DNA of 39,414 bases. Origin: Bacteroidota bacterium. Lineage in GTDB: Bacteria; Bacteroidota; Bacteroidia; Bacteroidales; WCHB1-69. Location of the stretch: the NCBI GenBank assembly GCA_017860455.1, contig JAGDMF010000017.1:1-39414 (forward strand), given 5' to 3'. Position numbers and translations under genes: made by a program. The notes under the pieces were generated by a model, which saw only the letters and a program-made list of their open reading frames with translations, was not told where the DNA came from and made no database searches. Of the stretch, positions 32,098-39,414 are shown piece by piece (within the stretch, counting starts at the first letter, position 1; each line of letters begins with the position of its first letter).

Positions 32098-33387
32098 TTA
32101 ATCCAATTTAACTCTTTGATACCATTTTTCCTGCAAAATGAAATTCAAAGATAAGCGGATAAAATTTTCATTTATAAGACCATTTGAGATAGTTCCCATA
32201 TTTCCATATTCCAATAGAATATTTAAAGAAGATTTGGTGTTGAAGGTTTTAAGAGGAAATCCTGCTCCAATAGAAAAAACAAAATCTGAAATGGGAGAAC
32301 CTTTCACCAACATATAACCTGTAGAATATCTAACACCTGCTCTATAGCTTACTTTTTGTAAAAACCTGGATGATTTTGAATCGGGTGTATATTGAAATCC
32401 AAAAGAGGAAATAAAATTATCTTTTAAAGAATCTTCAATTCCGGTACCTGAAAATTTGCTCCAGTTTTGCCATGTAAAATCAGTCGAAATCACATATTTA
32501 TCCTTTTGGTTAAAAGTTAAGCCGGCACCAACAAATTGAGGTATTTTCAATGTTCCCTTTACGGCATCATCCCCTGTTTTAATCAAAACTGTATCAAAAG
32601 CTGTGGTGTTTTCGAAAGCTCCTGAATAATTGGTAATCAAAATTTGATCTCTTGTTCCAATATAAGCAGAGTTTTCATATACAAGTCCTAAAGTTAACTT
32701 ATTGTCATTTTTAAAGTTCAAGGTGTATTGAAGGCCTAAGGAGTATCTTAATCCATCAATATTTTTTATTTCAGCAATTTTAGAATTATGAATAGTGGTA
32801 TTATCAAATTCCATAAATCTCAAAGTATTAAAATTGCCCCAAAGGTAACTTAAATTGAGTCCAAGTGAAAGATTTTTCATAATTTTAAAACCATTGCCCC
32901 AATATACCTGCATTAAGCCACCTTCACCGGCATATCTGTATTGAGCAGTACCCACATTGGGAACATATGCACTATCTGCAATATTGTAACCTAAGTCACT
33001 GAATGGAATAATCCCTAAACTGGTTCCCCAATATTTGGTTACCGGAATTGCTATAGCTAAATAATCAAATCTGGCTCTGGAATTTTTTTGTATGATATCT
33101 GTTGTTTGTTGTGTATATTTATATAACCCTAAAGATGCATCTGCAATAAATGACAAAGAATCGTATTCCGAAAAAGAGGCGGGATTTTTAAAGTTGATCT
33201 GATATGGATTTCTTGAGGCATATCCTGTACCACCCATACTACTCATTATAGCATTAGTTCTATGGTTCAATATTCCAACACCAAAAGAGGAATAGGGCGA
33301 ACTAATCTCATTTTGAGAAAATCCTGTAAAACCATGCAATGATATAATTATCAATGCGAAAAAGTGATATAAAATTCTTTTATACAT
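32098..33387 (-). CDS. Outer membrane beta-barrel protein (FadL/OmpP1-like)
   Basis: 429 residues. A signal peptide ends near GFSQ, and the mature start NEISSPYSSFGVGILNHRTN is typical of a Bacteroidota barrel family. MSSMGGTGYASRNPYQINFK resembles the N-terminal hatch of FadL-like channels. About 12-14 amphipathic strands follow (for example LSLGLNLSYLWGNF, KLTLGLVYENSAYIG, FIRLSLNFILQEKWYQRVKL). It should sit in the outer membrane; the cargo is unknown. Its start overlaps the end of coaX by eight bases, and it precedes the TPR and lptC genes. Confidence 0.82.
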   Translation of the reverse strand: MYKRILYHFFALIIISLHGFTGFSQNEISSPYSSFGVGILNHRTNAIMSSMGGTGYASRNPYQINFKNPASFSEYDSLSFIADASLGLYKYTQQTTDIIQKNSRARFDYLAIAIPVTKYWGTSLGIIPFSDLGYNIADSAYVPNVGTAQYRYAGEGGLMQVYWGNGFKIMKNLSLGLNLSYLWGNFNTLRFMEFDNTTIHNSKIAEIKNIDGLRYSLGLQYTLNFKNDNKLTLGLVYENSAYIGTRDQILITNYSGAFENTTAFDTVLIKTGDDAVKGTLKIPQFVGAGLTFNQKDKYVISTDFTWQNWSKFSGTGIEDSLKDNFISSFGFQYTPDSKSSRFLQKVSYRAGVRYSTGYMLVKGSPISDFVFSIGAGFPLKTFNTKSSLNILLEYGNMGTISNGLINENFIRLSLNFILQEKWYQRVKLD

Positions 33388-34102
33388 TCAAATTCAAAAT
33401 TTTATTAAGGCCAACCATGACCAAATTAGGGGTTGCAAATATCTGATTTTTTATTGACTTTTGCAAGTACCCCATATCACCACCGGTTAAAAGAACAGTA
33501 ACTTCTTTAAATTCAGCAATGTATGACATAATTTGTCCTTCAATTTCAAATACTACCCCGTTAATAACGCCGCTTTTTATAGATTGTTGTGTATCTTTTC
33601 CCAAAAAATAATCAATAGCAGATTTTTGGAGAAGAGGCAACCTTGCAGTTTGATCGTGAAGTGCATTAAACCTCATCTGAATTCCCGGAGCAATAGCCCC
33701 ACCTAAAAATGTACCATTTTGATCAATAAAATCATAAACGATACACGTTCCGGCTTGAATCGATAAACAATTTTGATTGGGAAAAAGATGATGGGCTGCA
33801 ACACTATTTGCAATCCTGTCCTTACCCAAACTTTCCGGTGTTACATATGATATTTGAATTGGTAGTTTTAAATCTTTAGTAAAAGGGATAAGATTTGTGT
33901 TTTCCTCAAGGATCTGTGGAATATTTGGATCCATGAGTCCCACTTCTGATATGATAGCATGAGAAATATGGTTATTTTTAATCAATGCTGAGACATATTC
34001 AGATTCCAGTTTAGGAAAAGAATTCACAAACACGAGTTCCCCATTCGGATTAAATAATCCGATTTTCTGAAAACTGTTTCCCACGTCAATCACTAAATTC
34101 AT
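33380..34102 (-). CDS. coaX: Type III pantothenate kinase
   Basis: Phosphorylates pantothenate in the first step of CoA synthesis; type III enzymes need a monovalent cation. The start at 34102 (MNLVIDVGNSFQKIGLF) is chosen because the ATG at 34138 lies inside the ClC gene and adds a non-family extension; 240 residues. Seen: phosphate-1 loop DVGNS, the P-E-x-L-G-x-D-R motif as TPESLGKDRIANS with the catalytic Asp, AGTCIVYDFI, and GGAIAPGIQMRFNALHDQTA. The residue before AGT is Gln where Asp is common. It begins 13 bases after the end of the ClC gene and overlaps the barrel gene. Confidence 0.93.
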   Translation of the reverse strand: MNLVIDVGNSFQKIGLFNPNGELVFVNSFPKLESEYVSALIKNNHISHAIISEVGLMDPNIPQILEENTNLIPFTKDLKLPIQISYVTPESLGKDRIANSVAAHHLFPNQNCLSIQAGTCIVYDFIDQNGTFLGGAIAPGIQMRFNALHDQTARLPLLQKSAIDYFLGKDTQQSIKSGVINGVVFEIEGQIMSYIAEFKEVTVLLTGGDMGYLQKSIKNQIFATPNLVMVGLNKILNLNV

Positions 34103-34115
34103 AACTGTTCCTGTT

Positions 34116-35912
34116 TTAATCTTCAGAATCCTCTGCAATAAAATCTTTATAAACTGTTAGTAAATGGGTCTTGGATAAAAATCCAATATAATGGTGTTCC
34201 TGGTCAATAACAGGTAAGTTATAGTGTCCCGATTCTTTAAATTTTTTAATAATAGTTTCACTGGAATCAGTAAATAAAGCAACAGTATCCGGATAGAACA
34301 TCAGTTCACGAACAGAAACAGTATCATACAATTCTTGCTTGAAAATTGTTTCCCGATGATCATCCATACTTAACATTCCCATAAAATGGTTTTCTTCATC
34401 AGTTACAACAAATAAATTTCTGGAAGAACGAGCTATCAGTTGAGTATATTCTCTTAGAGAACTCTCTTTAGTAATCGTCAGGATGTTGTGTTCAATTAGC
34501 TTATGCCAATCCAATTTATGCATTGCAAATTTGTCTTTATTATGGGTTTTTAATTCCCCTTTTTCGGCTAATTTTTTACTGTAAATGGAGTGTTTTTCTA
34601 TTGGTTTTACTAATAAAAAAGACACTGAAGACGTAATCATTAAAGGGATTAACAATCCATACCCGGAAGACAACTCTGCAATAAGGAAAATGGATGTTAC
34701 CGGGGAGTGCATAATACCGGTCATTACACCGGCCATTCCTGCTAACACAAAATTAGCCGCGGGTAAAGATGTGCCCAGATAGGTATTGGATAATGTAGCA
34801 ATAAAAAATCCAGAAAAAGCGCCCACAAATAGTGAGGGAGCAAAAACACCCCCAATACCACCCGAACTAAGGGTAAATGAGGATGCAAAACCTTTAAAAA
34901 GGATAATAATCCCAATATAAAAGATAAACAAAAACTCGGTTTTATAGTTCGCAAAATAGTGGAAAATGGGTGAGTTTTTAAAAAGCTGAGTAGTTTGACC
35001 TTCCACTAAAAGTTTGATGCTTTCATACCCCTCGCCATATAGCACCGGAAATAAAAAAATCAAAACTCCAAGCAGAACACTACCTATAATACCCTTCAGA
35101 TAAGGATGTTTTATTTTTCCGAAAAACTTATCAACCGCCCGAGAGACCCTCAGAAAATAGATAGAAACAGCCGCAGTAAATACTCCTAAAACTATATAAA
35201 GCGGAACATTGGAAATGGTAAATGGGACTATTGAGTTTATATCCAACATCACTCCTTTTCCAAGAAATAACATGGAGAGTACTGTTCCTGTAGCGGCTGA
35301 AACCAAAAGAGGAAGAATTGAAGCTGCCGTAAAATCGATCATTAATACTTCAATAGCAAAAACTATTGCAGCAACCGGTGCTTTAAACACTGCGGCAATA
35401 GCAGCTGTAGATCCACATGCGAGAAGTAGGGTTGTGTTTTTGGCATTCAGGTTAAACAATCGGGCTAAATTGGAGCCAATTGCGGAACCGGTAAGTACCA
35501 TAGGGGCTTCTAGACCGACGGAGCCACCAAAACCAACCGTGATTGAACTGGCAACAATAGAGGAATACATATTATGCGATCTGAGATTGCCATTGCTTTT
35601 GGAAATGGCTTTCAGAACAATACTAACCCCATGACTGATGTGATCTTTTACGAATCTGCTTACAAAAAAAATGGTTAATAAGATCCCCATTAAGGGAAAT
35701 GCAAGATAGAAATAGTTTTGTTGCGCATCAGGAAACGCATTATGTAGAGTAGAAACTGTAAAATGGAGTAGGTTTTTAACAACAATAGCCGCTGTTGCAC
35801 CAAAAACACCTGTGAAAAAACTAAGCAAAAGCAATGTATTGGGTAACCCCAGGCGTTCTTTGGAATAACGTCTGAATTTGATAAAGGATTCTTTCATTTT
35901 GCTTAAGTTCAT
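34116..35912 (-). CDS. ClC family chloride channel or antiporter with CBS domains
   Basis: 598 residues (an alternative ATG at 35897 is equally good). Residues about 25-425 are the ClC membrane domain: selectivity sequences GFGGSVGLEAPMVLTGSAIG (G-x-E-x-P form; the gating Glu is kept), SSGGIGGVFAPSLFVGA (G-x-F-x-P), and GVMTGIMHSPVTSIFL. Two C-terminal CBS domains (about 465-520 and 530-590; NLFVVTDEENHFMGMLS and YNLPVIDQEHHYIGFLS) would bind nucleotides and regulate transport. Exchange of chloride for protons and acid tolerance are the usual roles. First gene ahead of coaX, with a -7 box at 35948-35941. Confidence 0.93.
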   Translation of the reverse strand: MNLSKMKESFIKFRRYSKERLGLPNTLLLLSFFTGVFGATAAIVVKNLLHFTVSTLHNAFPDAQQNYFYLAFPLMGILLTIFFVSRFVKDHISHGVSIVLKAISKSNGNLRSHNMYSSIVASSITVGFGGSVGLEAPMVLTGSAIGSNLARLFNLNAKNTTLLLACGSTAAIAAVFKAPVAAIVFAIEVLMIDFTAASILPLLVSAATGTVLSMLFLGKGVMLDINSIVPFTISNVPLYIVLGVFTAAVSIYFLRVSRAVDKFFGKIKHPYLKGIIGSVLLGVLIFLFPVLYGEGYESIKLLVEGQTTQLFKNSPIFHYFANYKTEFLFIFYIGIIILFKGFASSFTLSSGGIGGVFAPSLFVGAFSGFFIATLSNTYLGTSLPAANFVLAGMAGVMTGIMHSPVTSIFLIAELSSGYGLLIPLMITSSVSFLLVKPIEKHSIYSKKLAEKGELKTHNKDKFAMHKLDWHKLIEHNILTITKESSLREYTQLIARSSRNLFVVTDEENHFMGMLSMDDHRETIFKQELYDTVSVRELMFYPDTVALFTDSSETIIKKFKESGHYNLPVIDQEHHYIGFLSKTHLLTVYKDFIAEDSED

Positions 35913-35940
35913 AAATATGTTATTATCACATAATAAGCGG

Positions 35941-35948
35941 CAAAAATA
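35941..35948 (-). promoter_or_regulatory. -7 box TATTTTTG of the ClC-coaX unit
   Basis: TAnnTTTG match 28 bases before the ATG at 35912, on the minus strand of a short divergent promoter region. Confidence 0.5.
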
Positions 35949-35980
35949 ATAAAAAGAAATGGTTTGAACTGAAAAAAATG

Positions 35981-35988
35981 TATTTTTG
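35981..35988 (+). promoter_or_regulatory. -7 box TATTTTTG of the sensory hydrogenase
   Basis: TAnnTTTG match 27 bases before the ATG at 36016. The in-frame ATG at 35986 falls inside the box, so the gene must start later. Confidence 0.6.
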
Positions 35989-36015
35989 TACTTTCATATC
36001 GTAATACTTCTAAAT

Positions 36016-37872
36016 ATGACAAACAACATTATTATCTGGGACAGAAATAAATGTAAAACTTGTTACTCTTGTATCAGAGCGTGTCCTGTAAAAGCTATAC
36101 ATGTAAAACAAAATACGGTATTTCCCCATTTTGAAGATGATCGATGTATTCACTGCGGGCACTGTATCGCTTCATGTGCTTATGGTGCTATAAAGTACTA
36201 CGATTCTAAGAAAGATGTGAAAGAGATGCTCAATTCGGGTGTAAAAGTAGCTGCGATTTGTGCTCCATCGATTGCAGGAGAGTTTGTGGATATCGCTGAC
36301 TATCGCAAATTTGTAAAAATGATTAGATATCTGGGATTTTATTTTGTAAATGAGATGTCTTTTGGCGTTGATATTATTGCTGCCAAATTTAGAGAAATTA
36401 CAGCTCAGAATTTTAACGGCAAGTACTTTCTGACTTCACATTGTCCTGCAGCAGTTGAATTAGTAGAAAAAATTTATCCTGATTTACTTCCCAATTTAGT
36501 ACCCAATGTTTCCCCAGCCGCTGCAACAGCTATCGTTATCAGAAAAATCCACGGTAAAAATGTTAAAGTGGTTCATATTACACCTTGTATTGCTGCTAAA
36601 AATGCTCTAAACCGATATAAAGGAAATGCAAAAATTGATGCCGTTCTTACTTTTAAGGAATTAAGACAACTGTTTGAGGAGTTTAATATCAAAGAAGCAT
36701 ACACACAAATTTCAGATTTTGATATGCCTTTTGGATACAAAGGGGGTCTATACGCTATTGCTCAAGGGTTTGTAGAAGCGACCGGATTAGATACCAGTTT
36801 GTTAAATGGGAACACAACAACGGTTGAAGGGAGTGCCAATACGATTCAGGCTGTTCAGCAATTTAAAGAGTTTACCGAAAACATCAAATGTAATTTTAGT
36901 CTTTTTTTCTGTGAAGGTTGTATCACAGGACCCGGAATGTCGAAATGTGATAATAAATTTTTAAAACAAACATTTACTAAAGATTATATTAAAAAGAGAC
37001 TGGCTAATTTTGAAATTGACCGGTGGTTTAGTGATGTGATGACTCATTCCAGGTATAAAGAGCTTGATTGTCAGTATAATAATGCTGAGTACGCTTTAGT
37101 AAAACCTGACGAATATAATGTGATTGTGGCTTTGAAAAAAATTACAGTCCCTAAAAATGGTATTGAATTGAACTGTGGTGCATGCGGATATCAAACTTGT
37201 TATGGCTTAGCTTATGCTGTAGCTCAAGGGATCGCAATTCCGGAAATGTGTGTTCCAAATTCGCAATTTGGCTCAAGAGAAGCTGTTATCAATATGCGCA
37301 GGAATTCTGAAGAGTTGGAAAAAGCAGAAACCAGACTCAAAGAACTGGAGATTTTATATAATGAAGCTGAGATTGAAAGCAGATCCAATAAATCAGCATT
37401 ATCCATTTTGATAAGAAGTTTAAGAACCGGTCTTGTACTCACTGATCCTAATTTTAAAGTTGTAGACTCCAATATTGGTTTTGTTGAAATTTTAGGCGAA
37501 GATGCTGCTGATATTCATGATGTGATCCCATTCCTTGTAGGAGCAAATCTGAAGTCATTACTACCTGCAACACTTATTTCTCAACTTACCTATCTTCTTC
37601 AACATGACGATGATAAACTGCAAAGAGATGTTGAAATTCAAGGAAAATTGATTAATGCAACAATGTTTACGTTAATTCCTAATCAACTGATCTGTATTAT
37701 TTTGAGAAATCTTCACTCTAAAGAGGAGCGTCCGGAAGAGATAATTGAAAGAATTACTGAAGTTATAGAAGAAAACCTTAGACAAGTGCAACAAATTGGA
37801 TTTATTCTGGGAGAAGGTGCTGCTAAAACTGAAAAGATGATGAATACTATTATTGAAACTTATAAATCTTAG
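36016..37872 (+). CDS. Group C (sensory) [FeFe]-hydrogenase with PAS domain
   Basis: 618 residues from 36016. Two [4Fe-4S] ferredoxin motifs come first (CKTCYSCIRACP and CIHCGHCIASCA, residues about 13-55). The H-cluster domain follows: L1 is TSHCPAA (140-146), L2 TPCIAAK with Cys191, L3 FFCEGCITGPGM with Cys299 and Cys302. An extra [4Fe-4S] site NCGACGYQTC...MCV lies about residues 385-412. A coiled linker and a PAS domain (about 455-570) end the protein. This order matches HydS, a hydrogen sensor that signals through a kinase or phosphatase. The L1 position that holds the proton-transfer Cys in catalytic enzymes is His142. No SpoIIE phosphatase or kinase partner is adjacent. Confidence 0.9.
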   Translation: MTNNIIIWDRNKCKTCYSCIRACPVKAIHVKQNTVFPHFEDDRCIHCGHCIASCAYGAIKYYDSKKDVKEMLNSGVKVAAICAPSIAGEFVDIADYRKFVKMIRYLGFYFVNEMSFGVDIIAAKFREITAQNFNGKYFLTSHCPAAVELVEKIYPDLLPNLVPNVSPAAATAIVIRKIHGKNVKVVHITPCIAAKNALNRYKGNAKIDAVLTFKELRQLFEEFNIKEAYTQISDFDMPFGYKGGLYAIAQGFVEATGLDTSLLNGNTTTVEGSANTIQAVQQFKEFTENIKCNFSLFFCEGCITGPGMSKCDNKFLKQTFTKDYIKKRLANFEIDRWFSDVMTHSRYKELDCQYNNAEYALVKPDEYNVIVALKKITVPKNGIELNCGACGYQTCYGLAYAVAQGIAIPEMCVPNSQFGSREAVINMRRNSEELEKAETRLKELEILYNEAEIESRSNKSALSILIRSLRTGLVLTDPNFKVVDSNIGFVEILGEDAADIHDVIPFLVGANLKSLLPATLISQLTYLLQHDDDKLQRDVEIQGKLINATMFTLIPNQLICIILRNLHSKEERPEEIIERITEVIEENLRQVQQIGFILGEGAAKTEKMMNTIIETYKS

Positions 37873-37876
37873 TATT

Positions 37877-39004
37877 TTGAAGCCGATTCAAATGGTTGAC
37901 CTCAAAGGTCAATATAATAAAATTAAAACTGAACTTGATCAGGCAATCCAGCAAGTATTGGATCATTCAAAGTTCATAAATGGTCCTGAAGTTGCTCATT
38001 TCACTAGAAATCTCGAAGATTATCTCCAAGTAAAACATGTTATACCCTGTGGAAATGGAACGGATGCTTTACAAATTGCATTAATGGCACTTTCTTTAAA
38101 TCCGGGAGATGAAATTATTACCACTCCATTTACCTTTATAGCAACTGCTGAAGTTATTGAATTATTGCATCTTAACCCTGTATTCGTTGACATAGATCCC
38201 GATACTTTCAATTTAGATGTTTCCAAAATTGAACATGCGATAACTTCCAAAACAAAAGTGATTTTGCCTGTTCATCTTTTTGGACAATCTTGCGAAATGG
38301 AGACGATCATGAGCATCGCAAAACGATATCAACTTTATGTAATTGAAGATGCTTGTCAATCTATGGGTACAGAATACTTGTTTTCTGATGGACAAAGAAA
38401 AAAATCGGGAACAATTGGGGATATTGGATGCACTTCCTTCTTCCCTTCCAAAAATCTGGGTTGTTTTGGAGATGGTGGCGCTATTTTTACTGAAAATCAA
38501 AATATAGCTTCAACCTGTAAAATGGTAACCAATCATGGTTCTACTCAAAAATATTACCACGATAGGGTTGGCGTCAATTCCCGATTAGATACTATTCAAG
38601 CAGCTATTTTAGATGTTAAATTAAAATTTTTAGAACATTATATTTCTGAAAGGCAAAAAGTTGCGCACTATTACACTCAGCATTTACAGTGTATCAAAGA
38701 AATACAGACACCTCAAATCGCCTCTTATACAACACACACTTTTCATCAATTCACTATAAAAACGAATCCATTGAAGAGGGATCATATAGTTCAAGATCTC
38801 AAAGCAAACGGTATTCCCTGCATGATTTATTATCCAGTACCTTTGCATTTACAGGAAGCTTTCCGGCATTGGGGTTATTCGGAAGGTGATTTTCCAGTTT
38901 GTGAAGAGGTGTCAAAATCAGTTTTTTCATTACCCATTCACACGGAACTTACGGATGAACAATTGGAATATATTGTCAACATGGTAAAAACTTTCGCAAC
39001 GTAG
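37877..39004 (+). CDS. DegT/DnrJ/EryC1/StrS family PLP aminotransferase
   Basis: Sugar aminotransferase of the kind that makes amino sugars for O-antigen or capsule from a nucleotide keto-sugar and glutamate. A TTG at 37877 gives LKPIQMVDLKGQYNKIK, the usual N-terminus of this family in Bacteroidota; ATG at 37892 and, with overlap, 37853 are alternatives. Seen: FINGPEVAHFTRNLEDYLQ, GNGTDALQIALMAL, ITTPFTFIATAEVIEL, PVHLFGQSCEM, VIEDACQSMGTEY (PLP Asp), the Schiff-base lysine in TSFFPSKNLGCFGDGGA, and GVNSRLDTIQAAIL. It follows the hydrogenase gene by four bases; no other sugar genes are visible. The stop codon is the start of the heptamer repeat. Confidence 0.93.
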   Translation: MKPIQMVDLKGQYNKIKTELDQAIQQVLDHSKFINGPEVAHFTRNLEDYLQVKHVIPCGNGTDALQIALMALSLNPGDEIITTPFTFIATAEVIELLHLNPVFVDIDPDTFNLDVSKIEHAITSKTKVILPVHLFGQSCEMETIMSIAKRYQLYVIEDACQSMGTEYLFSDGQRKKSGTIGDIGCTSFFPSKNLGCFGDGGAIFTENQNIASTCKMVTNHGSTQKYYHDRVGVNSRLDTIQAAILDVKLKFLEHYISERQKVAHYYTQHLQCIKEIQTPQIASYTTHTFHQFTIKTNPLKRDHIVQDLKANGIPCMIYYPVPLHLQEAFRHWGYSEGDFPVCEEVSKSVFSLPIHTELTDEQLEYIVNMVKTFAT

Positions 39005-39275
39005 GTCTTGGGTTTTGGGTTTTAGGTATTGGGTTTTAGGTTTTGGGTCTTAGGTTTTAGGTTTTAGGTCTTGGGTTTTGGGTTTTAGGTTTTAGGTTTT
39101 AGGTTTTAGGTCTTGGGTTTTGGGTTTTAGGTTTTGGGTTTTGGGTTTTAGGTTTTAGGTATTGGGTTTTAGGTTTTAGGTCTTGGGTTTTAGGTTTTAG
39201 GTTTTGGGTCTTGGGTTTTGGGTTTTAGGTTTTAGGTCTTGGGTTTTGGGTTTTAGGTTTTGGGTTTTAGGTTTT
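39003..39275 (+). repeat. Minisatellite of 39 in-phase heptamers, GGGTTTT/AGGTTTT family
   Basis: The stretch divides exactly into 39 heptamers without a single insertion or deletion. Only five words are used: GGGTTTT, AGGTTTT, AGGTCTT, GGGTCTT and AGGTATT. The array begins inside the stop codon of the DegT gene (TAG at 39002-39004). The same family occurs at 15219-15267 and, inverted, at 5581-5622. Confidence 0.95.
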
Positions 39276-39414
39276 GGAAAATTGGTATAATTTATCTTTA
39301 CTTGTTAAATGTTATTTGTTATATAGCATGACATAGTTTACACTTTTTGCATATCCTTAAAGATGGAGCTTTTTTAGCTCCATCGCCCCCTTAAGGGGGC
39401 TTTAACGAGTCATT
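39276..39414. other. Sequence after the minisatellite, with two hairpins
   Basis: AT-rich DNA followed by GATGGAGCT-TTTTT-AGCTCCATC (39362-39384), a perfect 9-bp stem, and directly by the palindrome GCCCCC-TTAA-GGGGGC (39385-39400). They may form a terminator or the edge of another repeat; the window ends 14 bases later, so no gene can be assigned. Confidence 0.6.
39362..39400. terminator. Tandem hairpins, possible terminator
   Basis: A 9-bp stem with a T5 loop, then a perfect 16-bp GC-rich palindrome, with no base between them. The short TTT after the second stem is weak for an intrinsic terminator, so the role is uncertain. Confidence 0.4.

Noticed and set aside
39003-39275. A real chromosome end (telomere)
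   Set aside because: Ordinary unique sequence with hairpins continues for 139 bases beyond it, and related tracts occur inside the window at 15219 and 5581.

Overview
The window looks like chromosomal DNA of an AT-rich, probably anaerobic or fermentative member of the Bacteroidota. Four things support this. The promoters carry the Bacteroidota -7 box TAnnTTTG. Start codons lack Shine-Dalgarno sequences. The CRISPR array has 47-nt repeats of the type II-C kind. The gene set includes a GldA-like ABC ATPase, DUF4468 and DUF2141 secreted proteins, an OlsF-type fused aminolipid acyltransferase, carboxynorspermidine decarboxylase and a group C (sensory) [FeFe]-hydrogenase. I cannot name a genus.

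Layout. 1-1226: right-hand end of a CRISPR array that runs off the left edge; crRNAs read on the minus strand and no cas gene is in view. 1310-5274: accessory region with a small acidic protein, a secreted repeat protein resembling the 7_1-knot family, a HIRAN protein plus WYL regulator pair with a palindromic site upstream, a HEPN-like protein with an RNxxxH motif, the relic of a tyrosine-recombinase N-terminus, and a two-helix membrane protein. 5275-5680: GC-rich structured repeat, heptanucleotide repeats and a terminator. 5679-15174: core genes (tRNA-Cys, ahcY, ABC ATPase-folA-DUF4468, olsF-rimM-trmN6, PPIase-pheS, rseC-like, DUF2141). 15175-17802: two unknown secreted proteins set among dispersed repeats, including a 146-bp element with terminal inverted repeats and two hairpins that differ by compensatory changes. 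17803-23148: S9 peptidase-LptF/G-SAM hydroxide adenosyltransferase-purB operon. 23164-35912: minus-strand block with an MFS transporter, tRNA-Leu, the serS-TPR-rsmA-nspC operon, and a ClC channel-coaX-outer membrane protein-TPR-lptC series. 36016-39004: sensory [FeFe]-hydrogenase followed by a DegT-type aminotransferase. 39003-39414: 39 in-phase heptamers related to GGGTTTT/AGGTTTT, then two strong hairpins.

How the genes fit together. Most of the window is housekeeping: translation (pheS, serS, two tRNAs, rimM, rsmA, trmN6), methyl cycle and nucleotide or cofactor supply (ahcY, folA, purB, coaX), and envelope building (LptF/G, LptC, OlsF, outer membrane barrel). The unusual material is at the left edge and in the intergenic repeats. 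The CRISPR repeat itself contains a full Bacteroidota promoter (TTG-N19-TATCTTTG) reading into each spacer. Several spacers are built of 7-nt-period words of different sequence, a pattern that looks like a genome-wide habit of this organism.
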